Position numbers and translations under genes: made by a program. This document shows positions 1 to 7,639 of a stretch of DNA of 35,332 nt, piece after piece (positions within the stretch are counted from its first letter, which is position 1; every line of letters begins with the position of its first letter). Source of the stretch: Lachnospiraceae bacterium (GTDB lineage: Bacteria; Bacillota; Clostridia; Lachnospirales; Lachnospiraceae); contig JAILRC010000043.1 in the NCBI GenBank assembly GCA_024698485.1, positions 1 to 35,332 on the forward strand, read 5' to 3'. The notes below the pieces were generated by a model. That model did not search any database. It saw nothing but the letters and a program-made list of their open reading frames with translations, and was not told the DNA's origin.

Positions 1-48
1 TTCAAGATAGCGTTCTTTTGTTACTTCGGGATCATTGATCATCGCCAT
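1..48 (-). CDS. Possible 5' end of a downstream gene, cut by the window edge
   Basis: On the minus strand an open frame starts ATG GCG ATG ATC (starts at 48 or 42) inside the end of the membrane-protein gene and stays open to the window edge, reading MAMINDPEVTKERYLE. It would overlap the upstream stop (32-34) by 11 to 17 nt, as in translationally coupled genes. No good Shine-Dalgarno sequence is visible and only 16 codons can be seen, so this may be chance. No function can be given. Confidence 0.25.
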   Translation of the reverse strand, partial: MAMINDPEVTKERYLE

Positions 49-520
49 TTTCGAAGTCCATTTCTTCGTTCATTTTCTTCTCGGCATTAAGCTTCAAAGG
101 TAACAGCAACAATTCCAAAACAACTGCATAAAGCCCGATCAGAAAACACAGGGAAAGATTTGCGCCAAGAGCTTTGGCATCCGCCACTTTGCCAAGGATG
201 ATTATGCTCCATACAAAGAAAGCAAAAAGAGCGCCATATACCACAAGTTTCTGGGCCGCCCCCACTCCCGCGACTGTGTTTTTTAGTTCCAGCAGGCTGT
301 AGGGTCTGATCCCTACGGAAAACGCCCTGGTGAAGTTTTTCCATTCGCCTGTGATCATAAGCCCCGGAACAAGAAACAATGCGATGATCAGTAATGAGAT
401 CCCGTCAAAGAACAATGGCAGATTTGATGTCCTGTCTTCGGAGATCGCGATGCAAAATCCGAACACCGCCGCTATCAGGATCACTTCTCCGAGCAATATC
501 CAACGTATATTTCTATTCAT
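32..520 (-). CDS. Small integral membrane protein, MotA/TolQ/ExbB-like
   Basis: This 162-residue protein has about four hydrophobic segments (roughly residues 7-26, 38-57, 90-112 and 120-142) and a charged, acidic C-terminus. The block around residues 34-50 (FFDGISLLIIALFLVPG) and the last two helices ending in LLLPLKLNAEKK recall the DxxSLLIVxGG start and the final TM pair of MotA/TolQ/ExbB proton-channel subunits, but the long cytoplasmic loop of MotA is absent. The match is by eye and weak. Start ATG at 520 has a strong AAAGGAGG site 5-8 nt upstream. An extended -10 (TGtTATGAT, 562-567 on the minus strand) suggests its own promoter. The ATG overlaps the leuS TGA as ATGA. A general small membrane protein is the alternative. 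Confidence 0.6.
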   Translation of the reverse strand: MNRNIRWILLGEVILIAAVFGFCIAISEDRTSNLPLFFDGISLLIIALFLVPGLMITGEWKNFTRAFSVGIRPYSLLELKNTVAGVGAAQKLVVYGALFAFFVWSIIILGKVADAKALGANLSLCFLIGLYAVVLELLLLPLKLNAEKKMNEEMDFENGDDQ

Positions 521-3126
521 GACGCCTCCTTTCGTGAACTCTCAGGTTCAGCTTCGCAGTCATCATAACACACGCGGAACAAATAAGATATAGTACCTTT
601 TATTTTTCTTATGTCGCTGCTTCGCAGCTTACACAATAAAAAAAGTCTTCCGGAAAGCTTGCTTTTACGGAAGATTTTTTTATTGTGTATTGCGAACAGT
701 GAATACTTTACAACTATATTAATAATTCTTCCCTTTACATAGATCTCTTTTACGATGGTCTTTCCTTCTACGAAAGGCTTCACGCTGTCCATGCTCTTGG
801 CTTTTTCAAGGGCACTTGCCTGATCCTCGTCGACACCAAGTGCAACGGTTCCGCGGAGCTTTCCGTTGACCTGAACACCGATCTCGACGGTGTCTTCTTT
901 GACTGCTTCGGGATCGAACACAGGCCAGGGTTCCTTTGCGAGGGACTCGCTGTGGCCAAGGATCTCCCAGATCTCTTCGCCGATGTGAGGGCAGACGCAG
1001 GAAAGCATCTTTACGAAGCCTTCCGCATATTCCTTCGGGCACTTACCTTCCTTAACAGCAGCGTTCACAAAGATCATGAGCTGGCTGATGGCTGTGTTGA
1101 AACCAAGAGTCTCGTAATCTGCGGTAACCTTCTTAACCGTCTGATGGAAAACTTTCTTGAGTTTTCCGTCGTTGTCTGCGGTGATGTTATTCTCATCCGT
1201 AAAGAAGCTCCATACACGGTTCAGGAAACGTCTTGCACCGGCAACTCCTTCGTCGCTCCAGGGCTTGGAAACCTCGAGAGCTCCCATGAACATCTCATAG
1301 AGTCTCAAGGTGTCGGCACCATACTTGTTTACGATGTCGCTGGGATTAACAACGAACTCGGGGAAACGCTTACCCATCTTGATACCGTTGGAACCAAGGA
1401 TCATGCCCTGGTGAACCAGTTTCTTGAAAGGCTCCTTGACGGGAGAAAGTCCCTTGTCATAGAGGAAGCGGTTCCAGATCCTTGCATACATAAGGTGTCC
1501 CACAGCATGCTCGGGTCCGCCGATGTAAAGGTCTACAGGCATCCAGTGCTTAAGGAGTTCCTGATCACAGAATTCCTTGTCATTGTCGGGATCGATGTAT
1601 CGCATATAGTACCAGCTGGAGCCTGCGGAACCGGGCATAGTAGAAGTCTCTCTGGTTCCTTTGATACCGTTGTGGTCATATTTCTTCCATTCTGTAGCAT
1701 TCTCAAGAGGTGCTTTACCGTTCTTTCCCTTGTAATCATCAAGTTCGGGAAGAATGAGAGGAAGTTCCTCATCATCAAGCACATGGATCTTTCCGTCCTC
1801 TTCGTAAACCACGGGAACAGGCTCGCCCCAGTATCTCTGTCTTGCGAAGATCCACTCACGGAAGTGATAATTTACAACTCTCTTTGCAACACCCATCTTC
1901 TCAAGTTTCTTGGTGATGGCTTCCTTTGCTTCTTCAACGGTTAGTCCCGTGAACTCTTCGGAATTAATGAGCTTGCAGCCTTTGCCGAGATAGTCGTACT
2001 TTTCAAAAGCGCACTCGGAAACGTCTCTTCCGTCGATAACCTGGATCATGGGGATCTTGTGTGCTACAGCGTACTCAAAGTCTCTCTGGTCATGGGAAGG
2101 AACAGCCATTACAGCACCTGTTCCGTAACTCGCAAGAACGAAATCACCGATGAAAAGAGCTACTTCCTTACCGTTTACGGGGTTGATGGCTTTAAGTCCC
2201 TTAAGTTCGCATCCCGATTTGCCCTTGTTGAGCTCGGTGCGGTCCATATCGTTCTTCTTGAGTGTCTCGTCGATATATGCCTTAACTTCTTCCTTGTTCT
2301 GTACTCTGGGCATGAGATCCTTTACGATCTGTCCGTCGGGAGCGAGAACCATGAAAGTGATTCCGTAGATTGTTTCGATACAGGTGGTGAAGATTGAGAA
2401 TTCTCCACCGCCCACGATCTGAAACTTAACTTCCACACCTTCGGACTTTCCGATCCAGTGTCTCTGCATATCCTTTGTGGACTCGGGCCAATCGATCTCG
2501 TCCAGGCCCTCGAGAAGCTTCTCGGCAAATGCAGGCTGGTCGATGACCCACTGCTTCATGTTCTTTCTGACAACAGGATAGCCTCCGCGCTCCGACTTTC
2601 CGTCGATGACTTCGTCGTTGGAAAGCACGGTTCCCAGCTCTTCGCACCAGTTTACGGGCATATCTATGTGCTTTGCGTAACCTGCGAGATAGAGCTGTTT
2701 AAAGATCCACTGGGTCCACTTGTAGAAAGAAGGATCCGATGTAGCGATGCATCTGTGCCAGTCATAGTCAAAACCCAGTTCCTTGAGCTGCTTGGAAAAG
2801 GTCTTGATGTTCTGCTGAGTGAACCCGTTGGGATGATTTCCCGTGGTAACGGCATACTGCTCCGCAGGAAGGCCGAAAGAGTCATACCCCATGGGATGAA
2901 GGACGTTGTAGCCCTGCATTCTCTTCATTCTGGAAACGATGTCCGTAGCGGTGTAGCCCTCGGGATGTCCTGCGTGAAGGCCTACGCCCGAAGGATAGGG
3001 GAACATATCCAGAGCATAGAACTTGGGCTTTGAAAAGTCCCATACATCTGTCTTGAAGGTCTCATGCTCCTCCCAGTATTTCTGCCATTTTTTCTCAATG
3101 ATCTCAGGATTGTATTCTCTTGCCAT
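517..3126 (-). CDS. leuS: Leucine-tRNA ligase with unusual 62-residue C-terminal run-on
   Basis: Class Ia synthetase charging tRNA-Leu in the cytoplasm. The HIGH signature is seen as HAGH in PSGVGLHAGHPEGY (about residue 50), the CP1 editing domain ends in GTGAVMAVPSHDQRD, and the catalytic loop reads KMGKR instead of KMSKS. The Thr-rich editing motif, usually TTRPDT, reads TTCIET here. Residue 807 (IINIVVK) is where LeuRS normally ends. The next codon is TAT rather than a stop, and the frame continues 62 codons through a terminator palindrome to a TGA overlapping the next ATG. The tail is Lys/Arg/Ser/Cys-rich and resembles translated non-coding DNA. Start ATG at 3126 has AAAGGAG 6 nt upstream. 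Function is certain; whether the tail is made is not. A sequencing error or recent stop loss (one base) would explain it. Confidence 0.96.
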   Translation of the reverse strand: MAREYNPEIIEKKWQKYWEEHETFKTDVWDFSKPKFYALDMFPYPSGVGLHAGHPEGYTATDIVSRMKRMQGYNVLHPMGYDSFGLPAEQYAVTTGNHPNGFTQQNIKTFSKQLKELGFDYDWHRCIATSDPSFYKWTQWIFKQLYLAGYAKHIDMPVNWCEELGTVLSNDEVIDGKSERGGYPVVRKNMKQWVIDQPAFAEKLLEGLDEIDWPESTKDMQRHWIGKSEGVEVKFQIVGGGEFSIFTTCIETIYGITFMVLAPDGQIVKDLMPRVQNKEEVKAYIDETLKKNDMDRTELNKGKSGCELKGLKAINPVNGKEVALFIGDFVLASYGTGAVMAVPSHDQRDFEYAVAHKIPMIQVIDGRDVSECAFEKYDYLGKGCKLINSEEFTGLTVEEAKEAITKKLEKMGVAKRVVNYHFREWIFARQRYWGEPVPVVYEEDGKIHVLDDEELPLILPELDDYKGKNGKAPLENATEWKKYDHNGIKGTRETSTMPGSAGSSWYYMRYIDPDNDKEFCDQELLKHWMPVDLYIGGPEHAVGHLMYARIWNRFLYDKGLSPVKEPFKKLVHQGMILGSNGIKMGKRFPEFVVNPSDIVNKYGADTLRLYEMFMGALEVSKPWSDEGVAGARRFLNRVWSFFTDENNITADNDGKLKKVFHQTVKKVTADYETLGFNTAISQLMIFVNAAVKEGKCPKEYAEGFVKMLSCVCPHIGEEIWEILGHSESLAKEPWPVFDPEAVKEDTVEIGVQVNGKLRGTVALGVDEDQASALEKAKSMDSVKPFVEGKTIVKEIYVKGRIINIVVKYSLFAIHNKKIFRKSKLSGRLFLLCKLRSSDIRKIKGTISYLFRVCYDDCEAEPESSRKEAS
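562..567 (-). promoter_or_regulatory. Extended -10 promoter for the small membrane protein gene
   Basis: On the minus strand TATGAT is preceded by TG-T, an extended -10, 42 nt before the ATG at 520. No good -35 is visible. It lies downstream of the leuS terminator palindrome, so the membrane protein was probably an independent transcription unit. Confidence 0.4.
631..688. terminator. Long bidirectional terminator palindrome inside the extended leuS frame
   Basis: Arms 631-652 and 668-688 are complementary over about 21 bp with one extra base, with an A-tract on one side and a T-tract on the other, the form of a Rho-independent terminator for minus-strand transcription. A second small hairpin GCTGCTTCGCAGC follows at 615-627. 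The element lies inside the open leuS frame (see leuS). Confidence 0.8.
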
Positions 3127-3195
3127 AGCGCTCTCCTTTATCTTTTTATCTCAAGCCTTTTGAGGCTGATTCATACGTTTTTTATATATTAGGGC

Positions 3196-3224
3196 ATTGT
3201 ATAACATTTTTATAAATTTATCAA
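3196..3224 (-). promoter_or_regulatory. leuS promoter
   Basis: Minus strand -35 TTGATA (3219-3224), 17-bp spacer, -10 TACAAT (3196-3201). The transcript leader is about 65 nt, too short for a T-box, so leuS does not appear to be tRNA-sensing. Confidence 0.75.
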
Positions 3225-3240
3225 GAGCGTGATATTTTTG

Positions 3241-3269
3241 TTGTACTATCTCTGATAACATGGTATAAG
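3241..3269 (+). promoter_or_regulatory. Promoter of the chemoreceptor-binding protein operon
   Basis: TTGTAC (3241-3246), 17-bp spacer, TATAAG (3264-3269) with a TG extension. This is a vegetative sigma-A-type promoter rather than the TAAA/GCCGATAA flagellar type. The leader of about 130 nt holds two small stems (TGCAC/GTGCA near 3310-3333 and AACCT/AGGTT near 3354-3373) but matches no riboswitch that I recognise. Confidence 0.55.
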
Positions 3270-3405
3270 TGTTAAATTGTTTTATGCCCCCTTCGGTCGG
3301 ATGAATTGTGCACAGTATCCCCAAAAGTGCAGCATTTATGCGATCAGAAGACTTTAACCTGCGAAAAGAGGTTTTAAACAGATCACAGGAAGGAGATAAA
3401 TATAT

Positions 3406-5478
3406 ATGAGAAAACTAAACAGCCTCAGGGTTAAACTTACCGCATTCTTCCTTATCCCCGTCATATTCATCATGGTTGTGGGATACACAGCTTATGCCAT
3501 CGCATCCCAGGGAATGCAGAAAACCTATGAGTCAAACGCAGTAACCGCACTTGAACAGGTTGCAAAGTACTATGAGCTTACCTTCGAAGTTGTCGAAAGT
3601 AAAGCCGATCAGCTTGCAAGCCTTTCAGAGCTCAAAAACCTTTACGGCGGCGCCTACACAGACGGCGACGAGTTAAGGAGTGCGCTTTCAAACGTCAAGA
3701 GAAGTGCCAAGAACCTTGCCGAGTCCGACAGGATCGTGGGTGACCTTTCCGTCCTTTCTTACCAGCAGACGTCCTTTTCCGTTGCCAACGGAAACTACCT
3801 CATGGTGGACTATGTAGGTTCTTCCACAGCCAAGGAATTCGAAAAGACGGCTGATTACGATCTTATCAAAGGAAATTCCAACGGTGCATGGATCGGTGTC
3901 AGAACTTTCATCGATACCTATGAGATCAACAACGGTATCGAAAGTTCCCCTTACTGTGCCGTTTATGTAAAACCTTTCTTCAACTCTTTGGGTGAAAAGC
4001 TGGGCTACCTGTCCGTAGACATCAAGCTTGACATTTCCACAGACGTTCTGGGAAGCATAAATCTGGGCGAAGGCAGTGTATATGCCTTCATTACTCCCGA
4101 TGAAGTAGAAACCACCACCGCCGGAAAGAGCGACGACAGCGCAACTGTCTTTGCTTTCACAACGTTTTACGATGACCTGAAGGCTTCAAGCCTCTCTTCC
4201 GGTCACGAATGGATGATAGACGCCACAGACGGCCGCGAGTACCTTTACACCTTTGCTAAGGTCGGCAAATCCGGTTCCGTCATCTGCTGTCGTATTCCCA
4301 AAAGTGTAATAAACGCCAGCGTAAGCAACATCAGACTTGCCTCTGTTATTGCCGTTATTCTAGCTGCTGTTGTTTCGTCACTGGTAGGTATCATCGTTTC
4401 CAGCAGACTCGGAAATGCGGTTCAGGGCATATCCAAGGGCTTTGAACAGGCAGCTCACGGCGATCTGACCGTAACCATCACCACAACACGTAATGACGAG
4501 ATCGGAACTCTTTCCGCATCCGCCAATAAGATGATAGAGAACACCAAGCGACTTCTTTCAAAGGTTTCCGCTACGGCTGATTCCCTCAAGTCCTCCTCCG
4601 ACGAGATCGGTGTGGCATCGGAAGGTCTTGTTACCGCATCCACCAACATCACGTCTTCCGTTAACGAGATCAGAAAGGGTCTCGAACAGCAGGCTGAGGA
4701 TTCCGGCGATTGCCTTGCCGCTGCCGACAAGCTCACCGAAAAGATCGAAGTCGTAAGAGAAAACGCGAAAGCCATCGACACCATGGCAACCGACGCCGAC
4801 GATTCCGTAAAGAGCGGTATCGGAGCCGTTGAAAACCTTAAGATCAAAGCGAACGAGACCAGCGATGTTACAAGGGGCGTTATCGTAGATATCGAAGAAC
4901 TTGCCCGTGAGACATCCTCCATCGGAAACATCATTGCTACCATCGATGACATTGCAAGCCAGACCAACCTTCTTTCCCTCAATGCTTCCATAGAGGCAGC
5001 AAGAGCCGGAGAAGCAGGCCGCGGTTTCGCAGTGGTTGCAGAAGAGATCAGAAAGCTCGCCGAGCAGAGTGCTGTTGCGGCAGGAGAGATCGGCAACATC
5101 ATCACATCCGTTACTTCCAAGACTACCAAGACCGCTTCCGCAGCAAAGAAGGCCGAAGAGATTGTAAAGCAGCAGGAAGAAGCCGTTGTGACCACAATGA
5201 CCGAGTTCAATGTTATCGGTGAAAATGTCAAGACCATAGCTAACCACCTTAAGGACATCGGACTTCAGGTTGAAGAAATGGAAAAGGCAAAAGTCAACAC
5301 CCTTACAGCTGTTGAAGGCATCTCCGCAGTTTCGGAAGAAACAGCCGTTTCCTCCACAGAGGTTGAAAACACCGCTGTTGCTGCCCAGACCGCTGCTCAG
5401 GACCTTAATGATGTCATCAAGGATCTCAGAAACGCAGCAGATTCCCTTACAACAGAACTCAAGAGCTTCAAGTTATGA
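3406..5478 (+). CDS. Methyl-accepting chemotaxis protein with extracellular Cache-type sensor
   Basis: This 690-residue transmembrane chemoreceptor signals to CheA/CheW. TM1 is at about 10-32, an extracellular region about 33-308 of dCache size and pattern, TM2 about 310-332, HAMP about 333-385, then a long coiled-coil methylation and signalling domain. The hairpin tip (about 510-555) carries the family hallmark [20 protein letters not shown] followed by [17 protein letters not shown]. No C-terminal CheR-tethering pentapeptide is present (it ends KSFKL). ATG at 3406 follows GGAAGGAG. The gene is 23 nt upstream of a solute-binding lipoprotein gene, apparently in one operon. The ligand is unknown. 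A partner role with the binding protein is inference. Confidence 0.93.
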   Translation: MRKLNSLRVKLTAFFLIPVIFIMVVGYTAYAIASQGMQKTYESNAVTALEQVAKYYELTFEVVESKADQLASLSELKNLYGGAYTDGDELRSALSNVKRSAKNLAESDRIVGDLSVLSYQQTSFSVANGNYLMVDYVGSSTAKEFEKTADYDLIKGNSNGAWIGVRTFIDTYEINNGIESSPYCAVYVKPFFNSLGEKLGYLSVDIKLDISTDVLGSINLGEGSVYAFITPDEVETTTAGKSDDSATVFAFTTFYDDLKASSLSSGHEWMIDATDGREYLYTFAKVGKSGSVICCRIPKSVINASVSNIRLASVIAVILAAVVSSLVGIIVSSRLGNAVQGISKGFEQAAHGDLTVTITTTRNDEIGTLSASANKMIENTKRLLSKVSATADSLKSSSDEIGVASEGLVTASTNITSSVNEIRKGLEQQAEDSGDCLAAADKLTEKIEVVRENAKAIDTMATDADDSVKSGIGAVENLKIKANETSDVTRGVIVDIEELARETSSIGNIIATIDDIASQTNLLSLNASIEAARAGEAGRGFAVVAEEIRKLAEQSAVAAGEIGNIITSVTSKTTKTASAAKKAEEIVKQQEEAVVTTMTEFNVIGENVKTIANHLKDIGLQVEEMEKAKVNTLTAVEGISAVSEETAVSSTEVENTAVAAQTAAQDLNDVIKDLRNAADSLTTELKSFKL

Positions 5479-5501
5479 TAAAAACAAGGAGGATAGTGCT
5501 C

Positions 5502-7577
5502 ATGAAAAAGAGACTGCTGGCACTGTTGATCGCAGGAACCATGGTTTTATCCCTTACAGCCTGCGGCAGCAGCAATGTTAAGATAAATCAGAGAACAAGA
5601 CAAAGCACAAGAACTCAGATCACGAAGACAACAACGGGCAGCAAACAGACAGGTTCTTCCGCAACCGCTGCCGCCACACCCACACCTACGCCCATATCCC
5701 GTGACAAGCTGACCTATGCCGAAGCACCCGAGCTTACCGCAAAGGTAAAGGCCGGAACTCTTCCTTCGGTGGAAAACAGAATTCCGGACAAGGACAACGT
5801 TTTCATCGCACAGGTGGACGCTGCCGGAAAAACCCTTGAGATCGGTACCTACGGCGGAAACTTCAACATGACCCTGGGCGGCGGTTCCTGGGATATTGCC
5901 CGTCCGGTTCTTGAGAGCATCATCCGTTACAACACGGACGGCTCCTATGTACCCAATGTCATTAAAAGTTTCGAGCACAACAGCGACTACACCGTTTGGA
6001 CCTTCCACCTGAGAGAAGGCATGAAGTGGTCCGACGGCGATGATTTCACCGCAGATGACATCACATTCTGGTATTACATGGTCCATATCACCAACTTTGA
6101 TACCAAGGCCAACTGGGAAGCCCTTAAAGACGGAAAGACCGGCAACTATGCCGTTCTCAAGAAGGTTGATGATTACACCGTAACCTGGACCTTTGACACA
6201 TCAAAGTATCCGGGAAGTTTCATTGAAAGCGGTGATTTCAAGTGGTGCTGGGCTCCTTCCCATTACCTTAAGGACATTATCCCTCATTCCATATATGTAC
6301 AAAACGAATACTGGGCAGACACAGGTCTTTCCGACGATCAGGTTCTCGCCAACGCCAAGGCTAAAGGCATGAACTACTCCAAGATTTCGGATCTGGGAAA
6401 GAACGTGGGCTACTACTTCTGGAATATATCGGGACTTCCCACCGTCAATTCCTTCGTGCTTACAACCAAGGAAGGCAACAATTCCAGATCCGCCGATCTT
6501 TGCATACTTGAAAGAAATCAGTACTACTGGAAGGTTGACGCCAAGGGTAATCAGCTTCCCTACTTCGACAACATCTACATGAAGAAAATCGGTGAAAACG
6601 ACAACACCGTCACAATGCTAAGAAACGGTGAACTTGACCGTATAGAAGTGGGCATGGATCAGGTGACTGCACTTATGGCTCAGCTGGGAGATTCCGCGGT
6701 TCTCAAGACCGTGGCAGGTTCCAACTGGGGTTCCAACCAGATCACCTTCAACTACACCAATACAGACAAGAGATATGCCGATCTGTTTGCAAAGAGCGAA
6801 TTCCGTCAGGCAATGTCCATCTGCGTGGACAGAGACGAAGTTTCCCTTCGTGTTTCCGAGGGCTTCCTTGCTCCCGCACAGTGTGCTCCTTCAGCAGGTA
6901 ACTTCGGTTACGATCCCGAATGGACAAAGAAATGGACGGATTACGATGTTGCAGCAGCCCAGAAGCTTCTTCAGAACTGCGGCCTGAAGCTTGGTTCCGA
7001 TGGTTACTACGATTTTGCCGACGGTTCCGACCTTTCCCTTGATTTCGTTTCCTTCAATGGAAGCGCAAACTTCCTTTACAGCGTTCTCAAACGCTACTAT
7101 GATGCGGTTCACATCAAGACAACCCTTACAGATATGGATGTGACTGTATATGATAAGCTCATCGACGACAATAACTGGATCGCTTCAATGTGTCCTCACA
7201 TGTCCGTGGGCGGTTTCTCCCTCAAGGAAAGAGCAGCCTCCTTCGTTCCCGTTACTCAGGCAGCAGAGTGGTACGGAGAATACGGTACTTACTACACGGA
7301 TCACACCAAGGGTGTTGCTCCCACCGGCGACATGGCCCGGCTGGTTACACTCTATGAGCAGTGGACAGACACTGCAGACAGTGACAAGAGAGATTCTCTT
7401 GCCCTTCAGATCTACGAGCTCCATAAGAAGAACCTGTGGTCCATCGCCTACTCCGAAGGCGCAAACTCCTACTGTCTCATTACACCTACACTGCACAACT
7501 TTGCGGACAACCTTGTAAGTAACGACCTTTATCAGTACGCAAACATTTATCATTTCGAAACATTGTTCAGAAAGTAA
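5502..7577 (+). CDS. ABC-type peptide/oligosaccharide-binding lipoprotein (SBP family 5)
   Basis: Extracellular solute-binding protein tethered to the membrane by a lipid. The signal peptide ends in the lipobox LTAC (Cys21), followed by a Thr-rich flexible linker with a TPTPTP stretch. The family signature LREGMKWSDGDDFTADDI lies near residue 170. The mature protein is about 670 residues, large for oligopeptide-binding proteins. ATG at 5502 is chosen over an in-frame ATG at 5475 because AAGGAGG sits at 5486-5492, 9 nt upstream, and the signal peptide then starts MKKR. No permease or ATPase genes are adjacent; the upstream partner is a chemoreceptor. It may serve a transporter encoded elsewhere, or feed ligand to the receptor. 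The substrate cannot be told from sequence. Confidence 0.9.
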   Translation: MKKRLLALLIAGTMVLSLTACGSSNVKINQRTRQSTRTQITKTTTGSKQTGSSATAAATPTPTPISRDKLTYAEAPELTAKVKAGTLPSVENRIPDKDNVFIAQVDAAGKTLEIGTYGGNFNMTLGGGSWDIARPVLESIIRYNTDGSYVPNVIKSFEHNSDYTVWTFHLREGMKWSDGDDFTADDITFWYYMVHITNFDTKANWEALKDGKTGNYAVLKKVDDYTVTWTFDTSKYPGSFIESGDFKWCWAPSHYLKDIIPHSIYVQNEYWADTGLSDDQVLANAKAKGMNYSKISDLGKNVGYYFWNISGLPTVNSFVLTTKEGNNSRSADLCILERNQYYWKVDAKGNQLPYFDNIYMKKIGENDNTVTMLRNGELDRIEVGMDQVTALMAQLGDSAVLKTVAGSNWGSNQITFNYTNTDKRYADLFAKSEFRQAMSICVDRDEVSLRVSEGFLAPAQCAPSAGNFGYDPEWTKKWTDYDVAAAQKLLQNCGLKLGSDGYYDFADGSDLSLDFVSFNGSANFLYSVLKRYYDAVHIKTTLTDMDVTVYDKLIDDNNWIASMCPHMSVGGFSLKERAASFVPVTQAAEWYGEYGTYYTDHTKGVAPTGDMARLVTLYEQWTDTADSDKRDSLALQIYELHKKNLWSIAYSEGANSYCLITPTLHNFADNLVSNDLYQYANIYHFETLFRK

Positions 7578-7582
7578 TTCCT

Positions 7583-7618
7583 AAAAAATGACCCGGGTGT
7601 TGACCCGGGTCATTTTTT
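7583..7618. terminator. Bidirectional terminator between the binding-protein gene and gpmI
   Basis: A perfect 16-bp stem (7583-7598 with 7603-7618) has a GTTG loop, an A6 start and T6 end around a GACCCGGGT core. It serves both convergent genes. Confidence 0.92.
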
Positions 7619-7639
7619 ATTTCAGTGTTTTATATCCTA

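Noticed and set aside
952-1944. A 330-codon open frame on the plus strand opposite leuS
   Set aside because: It is a shadow of a conserved gene in another frame, with no ribosome binding site and no recognisable protein pattern. The same holds for long antisense frames under the mcp, GH5, trpB and mfd genes.
3127-3190. Possible T-box before leuS
   Set aside because: The leader from the predicted promoter is only about 65 nt and has no GGTGGNACCGCG element or terminator.
3276-3405. c-di-GMP (GEMM) riboswitch before the chemoreceptor
   Set aside because: The conserved GEMM sequence blocks and tetraloop receptor are not seen; only a chance-like TGCAC stem is present.
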